7,976 bases of DNA from Candidatus Eiseniibacteriota bacterium (GTDB lineage Bacteria; Eisenbacteria; RBG-16-71-46): positions 1 through 7,976 of the forward strand of contig CAIXRL010000532.1 in the NCBI GenBank assembly GCA_903921835.1. Reading direction: 5' to 3'. The translations under genes were made by a program, and so were the position numbers. Positions within the stretch are counted from its first letter, which is position 1, and each line of letters starts with the position of its first letter. A model generated the notes under the pieces. It had not been told where the DNA came from and did no database searches. It saw only the letters and a list, made by a program, of their open reading frames with translations. This document shows, one piece after another, positions 1 through 6,489 of this stretch.

Positions 1-1
1 C

Positions 2-556
2 CAGAACCCCTACCTGGACCCGTTCTATCGCGACATGACGCGATGGAGCTTTCATCTCCAGATCTACTTCCTGGGGGAGCGGTTCAAGGCCCAGGTCGAG
101 ATCGGGCGCAGCTCGCTGCCCTTCATCCAGGACCGCACGATCTACGAGGACGCCGAGATCTTCGCGCGAACGCTGCACGACCAGGGCTCCATGACGGACG
201 TGGACTACGAGAACTACACCTCGCTCTTCCACTGCATGGTGGACTTCCTGCGCAAGCCGGACGTGATCCTCTACCTGCGCGCCAGGCCCGAGACGCTCAT
301 GGAGCGGATTTCCCACCGCGGCCGTGACAGCGAGAAGGGCATCCAGCTCGACTACATCCAGCGCCTGAACACGGCGTACGACGAATGGATGGTCCGCGCG
401 CGCGGCTACACCGACGTCATCGAGATCGACACGGACAGCGTGCCGCTGCAGGGCGAGACCCCGGCCTTCCGCGAGCTGGTCGAGACGCTCAAGCGCCGCT
501 ACCCGCGCCAGACCGAGCTGCGGCTCGACGGCGGCGACGAGCGCGCGCCGCGCTGA
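2..556 (+). CDS. Deoxynucleoside kinase (dAK/dGK family), 5'-truncated
   Basis: This is the C-terminal 184 residues of a deoxynucleoside kinase, which phosphorylates deoxynucleosides to dNMPs with ATP for cytoplasmic nucleotide salvage. The frame is open from base 2 and begins QNPYLDPFYRD, the substrate-site segment that follows the P-loop in this family. The P-loop and roughly the first 30 residues lie off the left edge, so the ATG at 35 is internal and not the start. Family marks follow in order: RWSFHLQIYFL, the DR(S/T)-type motif in QDRTIYEDAEIF, the strand PDVILYLRA, and the arginine-rich lid ISHRGRDSEKGI. The gene ends in TGA at 554-556 and converges on ileS. Bacterial members act on dA, dG or dC, and I cannot choose among these. 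Thymidine kinase type 1 is excluded by the motif set. Confidence 0.9.
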   Translation, partial: QNPYLDPFYRDMTRWSFHLQIYFLGERFKAQVEIGRSSLPFIQDRTIYEDAEIFARTLHDQGSMTDVDYENYTSLFHCMVDFLRKPDVILYLRARPETLMERISHRGRDSEKGIQLDYIQRLNTAYDEWMVRARGYTDVIEIDTDSVPLQGETPAFRELVETLKRRYPRQTELRLDGGDERAPR

Positions 557-603
557 GCTGAACAGCTCGCCGGATTCGCGGCCGGGCTGGAGCGCGAACG
601 ACG

Positions 604-636
604 ACGGCCCGCCGGGAAGCCTCCCCGGCGGGCCGT
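604..636. terminator. Shared hairpin terminator between convergent genes
   Basis: A perfect 13-bp inverted repeat (604-616 pairing with 624-636) has a 7-nt loop. It lies 47 nt after the kinase stop and 15 nt beyond the ileS stop on the other strand. The stem is almost all G and C. Neither side has a real T-tract (TTGCGG on plus, CGTCGTTCG on minus). It is probably a bidirectional terminator of the weak-tail kind seen in GC-rich genomes, or a 3'-end stabilising stem for both transcripts. Confidence 0.75.
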
Positions 637-651
637 TGCGGTTCGCCCCGC

Positions 652-3450
652 TCAGCGTCCGGCGACCGCAGGTACGCAGCGCGAGCACAGGCCCGGCTGC
701 GCCGCGTCCGCGCCCACGTCGGCGCGATACGTCCAGCACCGCTCGCACTTGGCGTGCGAGGTGCGGGCGACCTCGACCTGCACCGGCGCTCCCTCGGAGC
801 CCGCTGTGACCGTGGCCCCCGCCACCAGGAGCAGGGACGCGAATTCGGTGGCGTAGGGCTGGAGTCTCGCGACCCACGCTGGCGGCGCGAGGATGTGCAC
901 CTCTGCCTCGACCGTGGTCGCGAGCGTGCCCGCGGCGCGCAGGGGCTCGATTGCCGCGTTCACCGTGTCCCGAACCTCGCGCAGGAACATCCACTCCTCG
1001 CTCCCGGTCGCGGAGGCTTCCGCGAGGTTCCACTCGGCGAAGTGCACGCTCTCGCACTCGGCGAGCAGCCCGGGGTGGTGCTGCCAGACCTCCTCGGCCG
1101 TGTAGACGAGCGCGGGCGAGGCCGCGAGCACGAGGCCGCGCAGCGCCTGCCACAGCACGGTCTGCGCGGAGCGCCGCGCGGGATCGTCCTTGGGCAGCGT
1201 GTAGAGCCTGTCCTTGCCGAGGTCGAGGAAGACCGCGGACAGGTCCACGGTGCACACGTCGAGAACGCCGTCGAGCGCCTTGTGGAAGACGAGCGAACTC
1301 CAGTCCGCGCGGATGCGGCTGAGGCGTGCGGCGAGGTGATCGGAAAACGCCCGGTCCACCGCGGTCAGTCGCTCGCGCGGCAGCGCCTGCGCGGGCGTGA
1401 AGTCCGCGAGGTTGCCGAGCAGGAAGCGGAAGGTGTTGCGCACCTTGCGGTAGGCGTCCGCCACCCGCAGGAGGATCTCGTCGCCCACGCGCATGTCGGT
1501 CCGCCAGTCCGTGGCCAGCGCCCACCAGCGCACGACGTCGGCGCCGTACTTGTCCATCAGGACCATCGGCGAAATGACGTTGCCGAGCGACTTGTGCATG
1601 GCGCGGGCCTGCGCGTCCAGCACCCAGCCGGTCGTGCACACCTGGGTGTACGGCGCCGCGTTCGTGATGCCGACGCTCACCATCAGGGAGGAGTTGAACC
1701 AGCCGCGGTGCTGGTCCCCACCCTCGAAGTACAGGATCTCGGCCTTGCCCGCGCGGGCGGCGTCCCACACGGCTTTCAGCTCGGGGTGGATCACCTGGAT
1801 CGCGCGGTGTGTCGAACCCGAGTCGAACCAGACGTCGAGGACGTCGGTCTCGGCCCGAAAGGGGCCGGCGGCGCCGCACTTCGGGCAGGAGTATCCCGCG
1901 GGGAGGAAGTCGGTGAGCGGCCGCTCGTACCACGCGTCCGAGCTCTGGGTGCGCGTGAGCTCGGCGGCGCGCGCCATGACGTGCGGGTCGAGCGAGGGCT
2001 CACCGCACGCTTCGCAGTAGACCGCGGGAATGCCGACGCCCCACGCGCGCTGGCGCGAGAGACACCAGTCCGGGCGGCTCTTCACGGCCTCGCGGATGCG
2101 GTTCTGCCCACCTGGAGGATCCCACGCCACCGCCCGCTCGATCAGCTGCGAGCAGCGGTCGCGGTGACCGTCATGATCCACCATCATGAACCATTGGTCG
2201 GTGGCGCGGAAGATGACCGGCTTGTGGCAGCGCCAGCAGTGCGGATACGAGTGCGTGAAGCTGGAGGCGTGCAGCAGCGTGCCGCGCGCCTCCAGCCACT
2301 TCACGATGTCGTCGTTGACCTCGAGCACGCTGCGGCCGGCGAACTCGCCCACCTCGGCCGTGAACCTGCCGCCCTCGTCCACCGGGCACGAGAGACCGAG
2401 TCCCGCGCGCTGGCCGACGATGAAGTCCTCGGTGCCGTGGCCCGGCGCGGTGTGCACGATGCCGGTGCCGTCCTCCATGCTCACGAACGGCGTGCCGTCC
2501 ACCGCGCGCGAGTCGTTGCCGAATGGCGCCTCGAAGATCGAACCCACGAGGTCGCGGCCCTTCACCGAGCCCAGCTTCTCTGCCGTGCCGCCCAGCAGTT
2601 CGGCCAGCGGCGCCAGGCGCGCGGCGGCGAGCACGAGCACGTGGCCCGCCAGGCGCACGACCGCGTACTCCGCGTGGGGATCCACCATGAGGCCGAGGTT
2701 GGCGGGCAGCGTCCAGGGTGTCGTGGTCCATGCCACCGCGCTCGCGGCCGGCCAGGCGGCCAGCGCGCCGGTCGCGTCCCGCCGCAGCGGGAAGCGCACG
2801 TGGATGGAGGGCGAGGGCGAGTCCTGGTACTCGATCTCGGCCATGGCCAGCGCGGTGCGGTCGGTGGGGCACCAGTGGATCGATCTCTTGCCGCGCTGCA
2901 CGAAGCCACGCGCGGTCAGCGCCGCGAATGTCTCCAGGATCTCGGCCTCGAACGCGGGCGTCATGGTGAGGTACGGCCGGTCCCAGTCGCCCCAGCCTCC
3001 AAGACGTTTGAACTCCTCGCGTTGCACGTTCACCCACTTGCCCGCGTACTCGCGGCAGCCGCGACGCAACTCGAGGCGCGTGGGCCTGACCTTCTTCTCG
3101 GCGAACTCGCGGCCGACCTGAGTTTCGATCGGCATGCCGTGGTTGTCCCACCCGGGTACGTAGGGCGCATCGAAGCCCGCGAGCGAAGCCTGGCGTACCG
3201 CGGCGTCCTTCCAGATCTTGTTCGCCGCCGTGCCCATGTGCAGGTGGCCGTTCGAGTAGGGAGGCCCGTCGTGCAGCAGCCAGACGGGCCGGCCGGCGCG
3301 CCGGCGCCGCAACTCGGCGTAGGGCTGCGCCGATTCCCACCCGGCGAGCCGCAGCGGCTCGCGCGTCGCGAGGTCGGCCTTCATCGGGAACGACGTGACG
3401 GGCAGGTTGAGCGTGTCGCGATAACCGGGCTTCTTCGGCTGCTCGGACAT
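652..3450 (-). CDS. ileS: Isoleucyl-tRNA synthetase
   Basis: Class I synthetase that activates isoleucine with ATP and charges tRNA-Ile in the cytoplasm. It has 932 residues, close to the 938 of the E. coli enzyme. Visible features in order: N-terminal DTLNLPVTSFPMKADL; the HIGH-box region DGPPYSNGHLHMGTA (62-75), with HMGT where HIGH is usual; the CP1 editing domain with WTTTPWTLPANLG (241-253) and HTAPGHGTED (333-342), which hydrolyses mischarged valine; Cys pairs at 405/408, 479/482 and 522/525; DVLDVWFDSG (536-545); and GGDQHRGWF (577-585). The KMSKS-equivalent is AMHKS (617-621), which keeps its second lysine. A C-terminal zinc knuckle has CxxC pairs at 902/905 and 922/925. The ATG at 3450 was chosen because GGAGG precedes it by 4 nt and homology begins there. 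An in-frame ATG at 3543 would add 31 unconserved residues. The gene is controlled by the upstream T-box. No lspA follows it; the next gene is the convergent kinase. Confidence 0.97.
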   Translation of the reverse strand: MSEQPKKPGYRDTLNLPVTSFPMKADLATREPLRLAGWESAQPYAELRRRRAGRPVWLLHDGPPYSNGHLHMGTAANKIWKDAAVRQASLAGFDAPYVPGWDNHGMPIETQVGREFAEKKVRPTRLELRRGCREYAGKWVNVQREEFKRLGGWGDWDRPYLTMTPAFEAEILETFAALTARGFVQRGKRSIHWCPTDRTALAMAEIEYQDSPSPSIHVRFPLRRDATGALAAWPAASAVAWTTTPWTLPANLGLMVDPHAEYAVVRLAGHVLVLAAARLAPLAELLGGTAEKLGSVKGRDLVGSIFEAPFGNDSRAVDGTPFVSMEDGTGIVHTAPGHGTEDFIVGQRAGLGLSCPVDEGGRFTAEVGEFAGRSVLEVNDDIVKWLEARGTLLHASSFTHSYPHCWRCHKPVIFRATDQWFMMVDHDGHRDRCSQLIERAVAWDPPGGQNRIREAVKSRPDWCLSRQRAWGVGIPAVYCEACGEPSLDPHVMARAAELTRTQSSDAWYERPLTDFLPAGYSCPKCGAAGPFRAETDVLDVWFDSGSTHRAIQVIHPELKAVWDAARAGKAEILYFEGGDQHRGWFNSSLMVSVGITNAAPYTQVCTTGWVLDAQARAMHKSLGNVISPMVLMDKYGADVVRWWALATDWRTDMRVGDEILLRVADAYRKVRNTFRFLLGNLADFTPAQALPRERLTAVDRAFSDHLAARLSRIRADWSSLVFHKALDGVLDVCTVDLSAVFLDLGKDRLYTLPKDDPARRSAQTVLWQALRGLVLAASPALVYTAEEVWQHHPGLLAECESVHFAEWNLAEASATGSEEWMFLREVRDTVNAAIEPLRAAGTLATTVEAEVHILAPPAWVARLQPYATEFASLLLVAGATVTAGSEGAPVQVEVARTSHAKCERCWTYRADVGADAAQPGLCSRCVPAVAGR

Positions 3451-3604
3451 GGATCCTCCGGTACGGGTCGGCGACTGCAAAATGGAGGTCGTGGAGCGGA
3501 GAATGCAGATGCCTCGCCGCAGCACGCCAGGCGGCTGCGGCATCGTGCCGGACAGTCACGGCTGCCCGTTGCCCGGGTTCGTCAACCTGCTCCATCCCAC
3601 TACC
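3451..3604 (-). other. Leader segment between T-box terminator and ileS start
   Basis: About 150 nt are transcribed only when the T-box antiterminates. The segment carries in-frame codons from an ATG at 3543 into ileS, and another frame is open from an ATG at 3595. Neither has a convincing ribosome site, and the translations do not resemble proteins. A TTGACG at 3580-3585 has no suitable -10 partner. I see no conserved element here other than the Shine-Dalgarno. Confidence 0.5.
3455..3459 (-). promoter_or_regulatory. Shine-Dalgarno of ileS
   Basis: On the minus strand GGAGG is followed by ATCC and then the ATG at 3448-3450. This strong site settles the ileS start in favour of MSEQPKKP over the in-frame ATG at 3543, which has no comparable site. 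Confidence 0.85.
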
Positions 3605-3644
3605 AAAACAAGAGCGCCCCAGCGGCAGGCAGGCCGTTGGGGCG
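3605..3644 (-). terminator. T-box-controlled intrinsic terminator
   Basis: Outer stem CGCCCCA/TGGGGCG (7 bp), one A-C mismatch, inner stem CGGC/GCCG (4 bp) and a 6-nt loop are followed directly by CTCTTGTTTT. The stem's first strand overlaps the antiterminator's 3' strands by nine bases (3636-3644), giving the on/off switch. Confidence 0.92.
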
Positions 3645-3670
3645 ACGGAACCGTCGCGGTGCCACCCAAC
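3636..3670 (-). promoter_or_regulatory. T-box antiterminator
   Basis: Helix A1 is GTTGGG (3665-3670) paired with CCCAAC (3636-3641), six perfect base pairs. The 7-nt bulge TGGCACC follows. Helix A2 is GCGACG paired with CGTCGC, six perfect base pairs closed by a GTTC loop. The bulge's first four bases contact the tRNA NCCA end. The 3' strands of A1 and A2 are the same bases that form the 5' strand of the terminator, so the two folds exclude each other. Confidence 0.92.
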
Positions 3671-3745
3671 TTCACGCCGGCCTCGCGGCCAGCGCCTCGT
3701 GGAGCCTTGCGGCTCCCGCCCGCTCCCGGGGGGCGTCCGTCCGGG

Positions 3746-3772
3746 CCTACTGCGGCGCATGCGCCGGTTCGG
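3746..3772 (-). promoter_or_regulatory. T-box Stem II with S-turn motif
   Basis: A short hairpin built on CGGC/GCCG is flanked by GAA (3768-3770) on the 5' side and AGTA (3748-3751) on the 3' side. This is the paired S-turn signature expected for T-box Stem II. The pseudoknotted Stem IIA/B that should follow is not resolved by eye. Confidence 0.65.
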
Positions 3773-3777
3773 TCGGC

Positions 3778-3876
3778 GGCTCGGGGGTGATCTTCGGCGT
3801 GCGCAGCGGGCGCCGGGCTCACACCGCCCCCGGCTCGCTCGTGCCATGCGCAGGTCTACTCGTCCCCGTCACAGCC
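3778..3876 (-). promoter_or_regulatory. T-box Stem I (codon-reading domain)
   Basis: The base helix GGCT/AGCC (3873-3876 with 3778-3781) and the inner helix CGGGG/CCCCG flank a GTGA K-turn-like bulge. The specifier loop has AGTA on its 5' side (3857-3860) and GAAG, codon and A on its 3' side. GCGCA/TGCGC form the next helix. The distal helix GCCGGG/CCCGGC is capped by GGCGGTGTGAG and preceded by AGCGA. These two distal motifs form the platform that stacks on the tRNA elbow in known T-boxes. Confidence 0.9.
3789..3791 (-). promoter_or_regulatory. T-box specifier codon AUC (Ile)
   Basis: The minus-strand context is GAAG-ATC-A-CCCC-CGAGC. It has the same spacing as GAAA-GGC-A-UUCU-UGAGC in the Geobacillus glycine T-box, so AUC is the specifier and pairs with the GAU anticodon of tRNA-Ile. 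This agrees with ileS downstream. The overlapping GAT (Asp) reading would place a C, not the usual purine, after the codon. Confidence 0.88.
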
Positions 3877-3885
3877 TTCGATCGG

Positions 3886-3914
3886 ATCGTGCATCGCGGG
3901 GCGCGCCGCGTCAA
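3886..3914 (-). promoter_or_regulatory. Sigma70-like promoter of the T-box/ileS transcript
   Basis: TTGACG (3909-3914) matches the -35 consensus at five of six positions. After exactly 17 nt comes CACGAT (3886-3891), a weaker -10 with the key A and T in place. The predicted start is near 3878, a couple of bases before T-box Stem I begins, and this fit is the best support for the call. The leader from there to the ileS ATG is about 430 nt. Between this promoter and the M23 stop (3915-3979) I see no clear terminator, so some read-through from the protease cluster is possible. Confidence 0.65.
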
Positions 3915-3979
3915 GCCTGCGTCGCGCACCGTCCATCCTGTAGCCCGTGGGTGGGTCGTCGACGCCGGGCCGGGGTGGC

Positions 3980-5191
3980 TCAGCGCGACCGGCGTTTCGC
4001 GGCTCGATGATTCGCCCGTGTGCGCCGGGTGTGTTTCACGTGCTTCAGGTGCTTGGGCTTGCTGCCGCGCCGCAGCGAGGCGGGAGATGCCTTCACGAGT
4101 TTCCCTCCGCGCACGATCCGCGGCTCGGGTCGCGGGCCGCTCAGGTCGGCGAGCAGCAGGCTCGCGTCGGCGAGGGCGGGTTCTCCGTCACGGTGGCGCA
4201 GCGCGCCGGGATGCGATGCCGGCGCGCGCTGGCCGAAGCGCGCCTCACATGCGGCTTCGTGGTCCGCCGCGGGCAGCGGCCCGTGCGGAATGCGGACGCC
4301 GACCTGGGCGAGCCGCTTCACGTCGCGCGCCAACTCCTCCCACGCGATCTGCTCGTCGGCGGGCGCGCCGTCCTCCTCCTCGGGCAGGACGCCGTCGGCC
4401 ATGAGCGAGTCGCGCAGCGCCGCTGCGCCCAGTCCGGCGCGGCCGCGGCCGCCCTCCACCGCGCGGGCCACCATGCGCCACCACGTTCCGCGCGTGAGCG
4501 CCGCCGCGGGGTCCGCCGGCCCTTCGAGCAGCCCCTCACCGGTGGCCCAGCGCAGGTACGCCCTGGGCGGGTCGTCGTCCGTCACGCCGGGCTGTGGTGA
4601 GCTCTCGTGGTCGGCGACGAACGCGAGCGGGTCGATGACCGGCGCGTTCTCCCAGCGTTCGTCGAGTCGGTCCGGCTCGCGCACCTCGAAGTGCAGGTGC
4701 GGCGTGCTGGCGTGGCCGGTCTGCCCGACGCGGCCGAGCGGATCGCCGGCGCAGACCACGTCACCCGCGCGCACCGCCACCGAGCCGCGCTCGAGGTGGG
4801 CGTAGACCGTGTACACCGTCTGCCCGCCCTCCAGCCGGTGCGCGATCACGATGTGGCCGCCGTAGCCGTTGCCGTTGTCGCCGTCGCAGGCGAGGGTCAC
4901 GAGGCCGCTCGCCGCGGCACGCACCGGATCGCCGGACCGGCCGTTGACGAGGTCGACGCCCTGGTGCGTGACGTGGTGGCGCGACCGCTCGATGCCGCGG
5001 TTGACCTGGAATGCGGGCTCGTCCGGGGCGCCCGGCACGCCAAGCAACTCCGGCGCGCCCACCGGCATCCGCCATGCGCCCGCGTCGGTCCAGCGCGCGT
5101 CGAGCGACGGATCGAGCGGCAGCACCCCGGCCACCATGGTCGGCAGCAGGGTCGCCAGAACCAGCGCGAGCGGAGCGATGAGGTCCTTCAG
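3980..5191 (-). CDS. Secreted M23 (LytM-type) metallopeptidase with basic C-terminal tail
   Basis: Predicted exported zinc endopeptidase that cuts peptidoglycan cross-bridges. Counting from a CTG at 5191 it has 403 residues. Residues 1-23 form a signal peptide (a lysine, then hydrophobic LIAPLALVLATLL). The M23 domain covers about 70-192 and is intact: HQGVD gives H76 and D80, YAHL gives H132, and PHLHFE gives H165 and H167. Residues 207-300 hold two weakly S-layer-homology-like stretches (one reads WATGEGLLEG then LTRGTWWRMVARA). The last 45 residues are rich in Lys, Arg and His and could bind wall polymers or nucleic acid. No ATG, GTG or TTG fits the start. CTG overlaps the TGA of the propeller gene (CTGA) with a weak GGTGGTG upstream. 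The next ATG (5137) would remove most of the signal peptide. It probably belongs to the same operon as the two upstream frames. Confidence 0.85.
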   Translation of the reverse strand: MKDLIAPLALVLATLLPTMVAGVLPLDPSLDARWTDAGAWRMPVGAPELLGVPGAPDEPAFQVNRGIERSRHHVTHQGVDLVNGRSGDPVRAAASGLVTLACDGDNGNGYGGHIVIAHRLEGGQTVYTVYAHLERGSVAVRAGDVVCAGDPLGRVGQTGHASTPHLHFEVREPDRLDERWENAPVIDPLAFVADHESSPQPGVTDDDPPRAYLRWATGEGLLEGPADPAAALTRGTWWRMVARAVEGGRGRAGLGAAALRDSLMADGVLPEEEDGAPADEQIAWEELARDVKRLAQVGVRIPHGPLPAADHEAACEARFGQRAPASHPGALRHRDGEPALADASLLLADLSGPRPEPRIVRGGKLVKASPASLRRGSKPKHLKHVKHTRRTRANHRAAKRRSR

Positions 5192-6489
5192 CGAAGCACC
5201 ACCACGCGTGCCGCCGTGCCGCCGCGCGGTCGCGCGAAGTAGAGCCCGGGCGTGAGCGGTCGCGTCTGCGCCGCGGTGAAGCGCGCGCTGCCGTTGGCCG
5301 CGCGCGCGGTGGCGATGCGCCGGCCCGTGGCGTCGAAGATGTCCACCGCGTCGGTTCCGGCGATGGCGGGACCGCTCGCCCGCAACTCCGAACCCGGCAC
5401 GAGTGGGTTGGGGCCGATCCGGAACGCCGGGCCGCGCGGTGTGCGTGGCCCGACCGCGGCGACGAGGTTGCCGTCCAGCCGCCGGCGGCGCGAACGCTCG
5501 CGCGTCCGGGTACCGTCGAAGTCGGAGTACAGAACGCTCACGTTGCCATGCGTGACGGGCAGCAGAGCGATGCGCGCCGCGCTGCCCTGCACGGGATCGG
5601 AGACGTCGGTGGCGCCTGCGTCCCAGCCGTGATCGGAGCGCCAGCGCATGTAGCGCACCTGCTGGCCGAGCGACGTGCTGCGCTCGAAGGCCAGGTGCAC
5701 GCCCTGCTGCGCGTCCACCGCCAGCGCCGGGTTCTGCAGCGATACGGATGCGGAGGCGAGAACGGTGTCGGCGGGCGAGGGCCGCCCGCTCCTGGGACGG
5801 CGCTGGAAATGGATCTCGCTCAGCCCGCCCGTCACCTGCTGCCAGGCGAGGTAGAGGGCGCCGCTCGAGTCCGCCGCGACGTCGGTGGAAGGCTGCGGAA
5901 ACGTCACGTCCGGCGACGCGCGCAGGCGCGGCTTGAGCCCCGAGTCTGGCACCCAGCGCGCGAACAGGATCTGGTAGCCGCCCATGCCACGATCCGCCCA
6001 CGCGATCCAGGCGTGACCATCGGGGGCGGCGGCGATCGCGGGAGGCAGGGGCGAATCGAGCGTGTCGTTCACGGTGAGGACCGGACCTCCGGGGGCGCTG
6101 CCGGGAAACGACGCGAACCTGATCCTGGGCAGCGAACCGCTGGCGTCGAGCCAGGCCACGAACACGACGCCTCGCGCATCGGCGGCGATCGCCGGTGCCA
6201 TGCCGCTGCCGGGAAGCGGAGAGAGGCGCACATCCTGCGTCCACGAACCGGCGACGAGGGCGCGATAGTAGACTTGGGGGAGGCCATCGCGCACGTCGGT
6301 CCACGCGAGGGCCAGGCCGTCGTTGGGAAGCACGGCCAGCACGGGGTCATAGGCTCCGGTCGGGCTCGAGGTCACCGGCGAGGCTGTCGTCCAGGCCCCG
6401 CTGAAGGTGCGCGTGCGCAGCAGTACCTGCGCCGTGCCGCTGCGCATGTCCCCGAACGCCTCATATTCGTTCCCGGAGGGCGTCACCAC
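5188..6489 (-). CDS. Seven-bladed propeller protein with C-terminal sorting domain (likely C-terminal part of the M6 protease)
   Basis: As a separate frame it starts at GTG 6489 and encodes 433 residues. Six blade repeats of the BNR/sialidase-like type (pattern: AxA-G-hxhAWxD-G-xQhxYR) begin near residues 48, 98, 149, 199, 253 and 303. An earlier one begins at or before residue 1, for seven in all. A C-terminal module (about 356-433) has RIGPNP, AVDIFDATGRRI, PLTPGLYFAR and a final ARVVVLR, which is the FlgD-like/type-IX-like sorting fold. A basic patch, RERSRRRR, precedes it. There is no signal peptide and no Shine-Dalgarno at the GTG, and the frame continues upstream without a stop to the TAG that ends the M6 gene. 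I therefore read this as the C-terminal half of that protease. The role of the propeller (substrate or surface binding) is inference, and no sialidase catalytic set is visible. Confidence 0.8.
   Translation of the reverse strand: MVTPSGNEYEAFGDMRSGTAQVLLRTRTFSGAWTTASPVTSSPTGAYDPVLAVLPNDGLALAWTDVRDGLPQVYYRALVAGSWTQDVRLSPLPGSGMAPAIAADARGVVFVAWLDASGSLPRIRFASFPGSAPGGPVLTVNDTLDSPLPPAIAAAPDGHAWIAWADRGMGGYQILFARWVPDSGLKPRLRASPDVTFPQPSTDVAADSSGALYLAWQQVTGGLSEIHFQRRPRSGRPSPADTVLASASVSLQNPALAVDAQQGVHLAFERSTSLGQQVRYMRWRSDHGWDAGATDVSDPVQGSAARIALLPVTHGNVSVLYSDFDGTRTRERSRRRRLDGNLVAAVGPRTPRGPAFRIGPNPLVPGSELRASGPAIAGTDAVDIFDATGRRIATARAANGSARFTAAQTRPLTPGLYFARPRGGTAARVVVLR

Larger units (their letters stand above)
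3605..3876 (-). promoter_or_regulatory. T-box riboswitch (tRNA-Ile sensing, transcriptional) of ileS
   Basis: This leader RNA binds uncharged tRNA and lets polymerase read into ileS when charged tRNA-Ile is scarce. All T-box parts can be read. Stem I (3778-3876) has a K-turn-like base, an AGUA specifier-loop motif, a distal AGCGA bulge and a GGCGGTGTGAG terminal loop. Stem II has GAA and AGUA S-turn elements. Two GNRA-capped hairpins lie at 3701-3716 and 3676-3693. The conserved T-box reads AAGTTGGGTGGCACCGCG (3655-3672), followed by an intrinsic terminator ending in a U-rich tract. The distal loop and the GAAN-codon-A layout match the well-studied Geobacillus glyQS T-box as I recall it. The presence of both antiterminator and terminator shows transcriptional rather than translational control. 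Confidence 0.95.

Noticed and set aside
35..37. ATG as start of the kinase gene
   Set aside because: Conserved family residues (NPYLDPFY) are encoded in frame before it, and the P-loop is missing, so the gene begins off the window.
3451..3543. N-terminal extension of ileS from the ATG at 3543
   Set aside because: It has no ribosome site and the translation is unlike IleRS. The ATG at 3450 has GGAGG and starts the conserved sequence.
3580..3585. Second TTGACG as an internal ileS promoter
   Set aside because: No -10-like hexamer lies 16-19 nt downstream.
2171..3847. Open minus-strand frame of 558 codons through the T-box and ileS
   Set aside because: It is out of frame with ileS and rich in Arg, Ala and Gly, with no domain. 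It crosses the leader RNA and terminator, so it is a shadow frame.
754..4404. Very long open plus-strand frame of 1216 codons
   Set aside because: It lies antisense to ileS, the T-box leader and the M23 gene. It has no recognisable domains and a composition typical of the mirror frame of GC-rich coding DNA.
5192..6304. N-terminal extension of the M23 frame into the propeller gene
   Set aside because: This stretch is the shifted frame of the propeller coding sequence. It is Arg-rich with no signal peptide, while the propeller frame there shows clear repeats.
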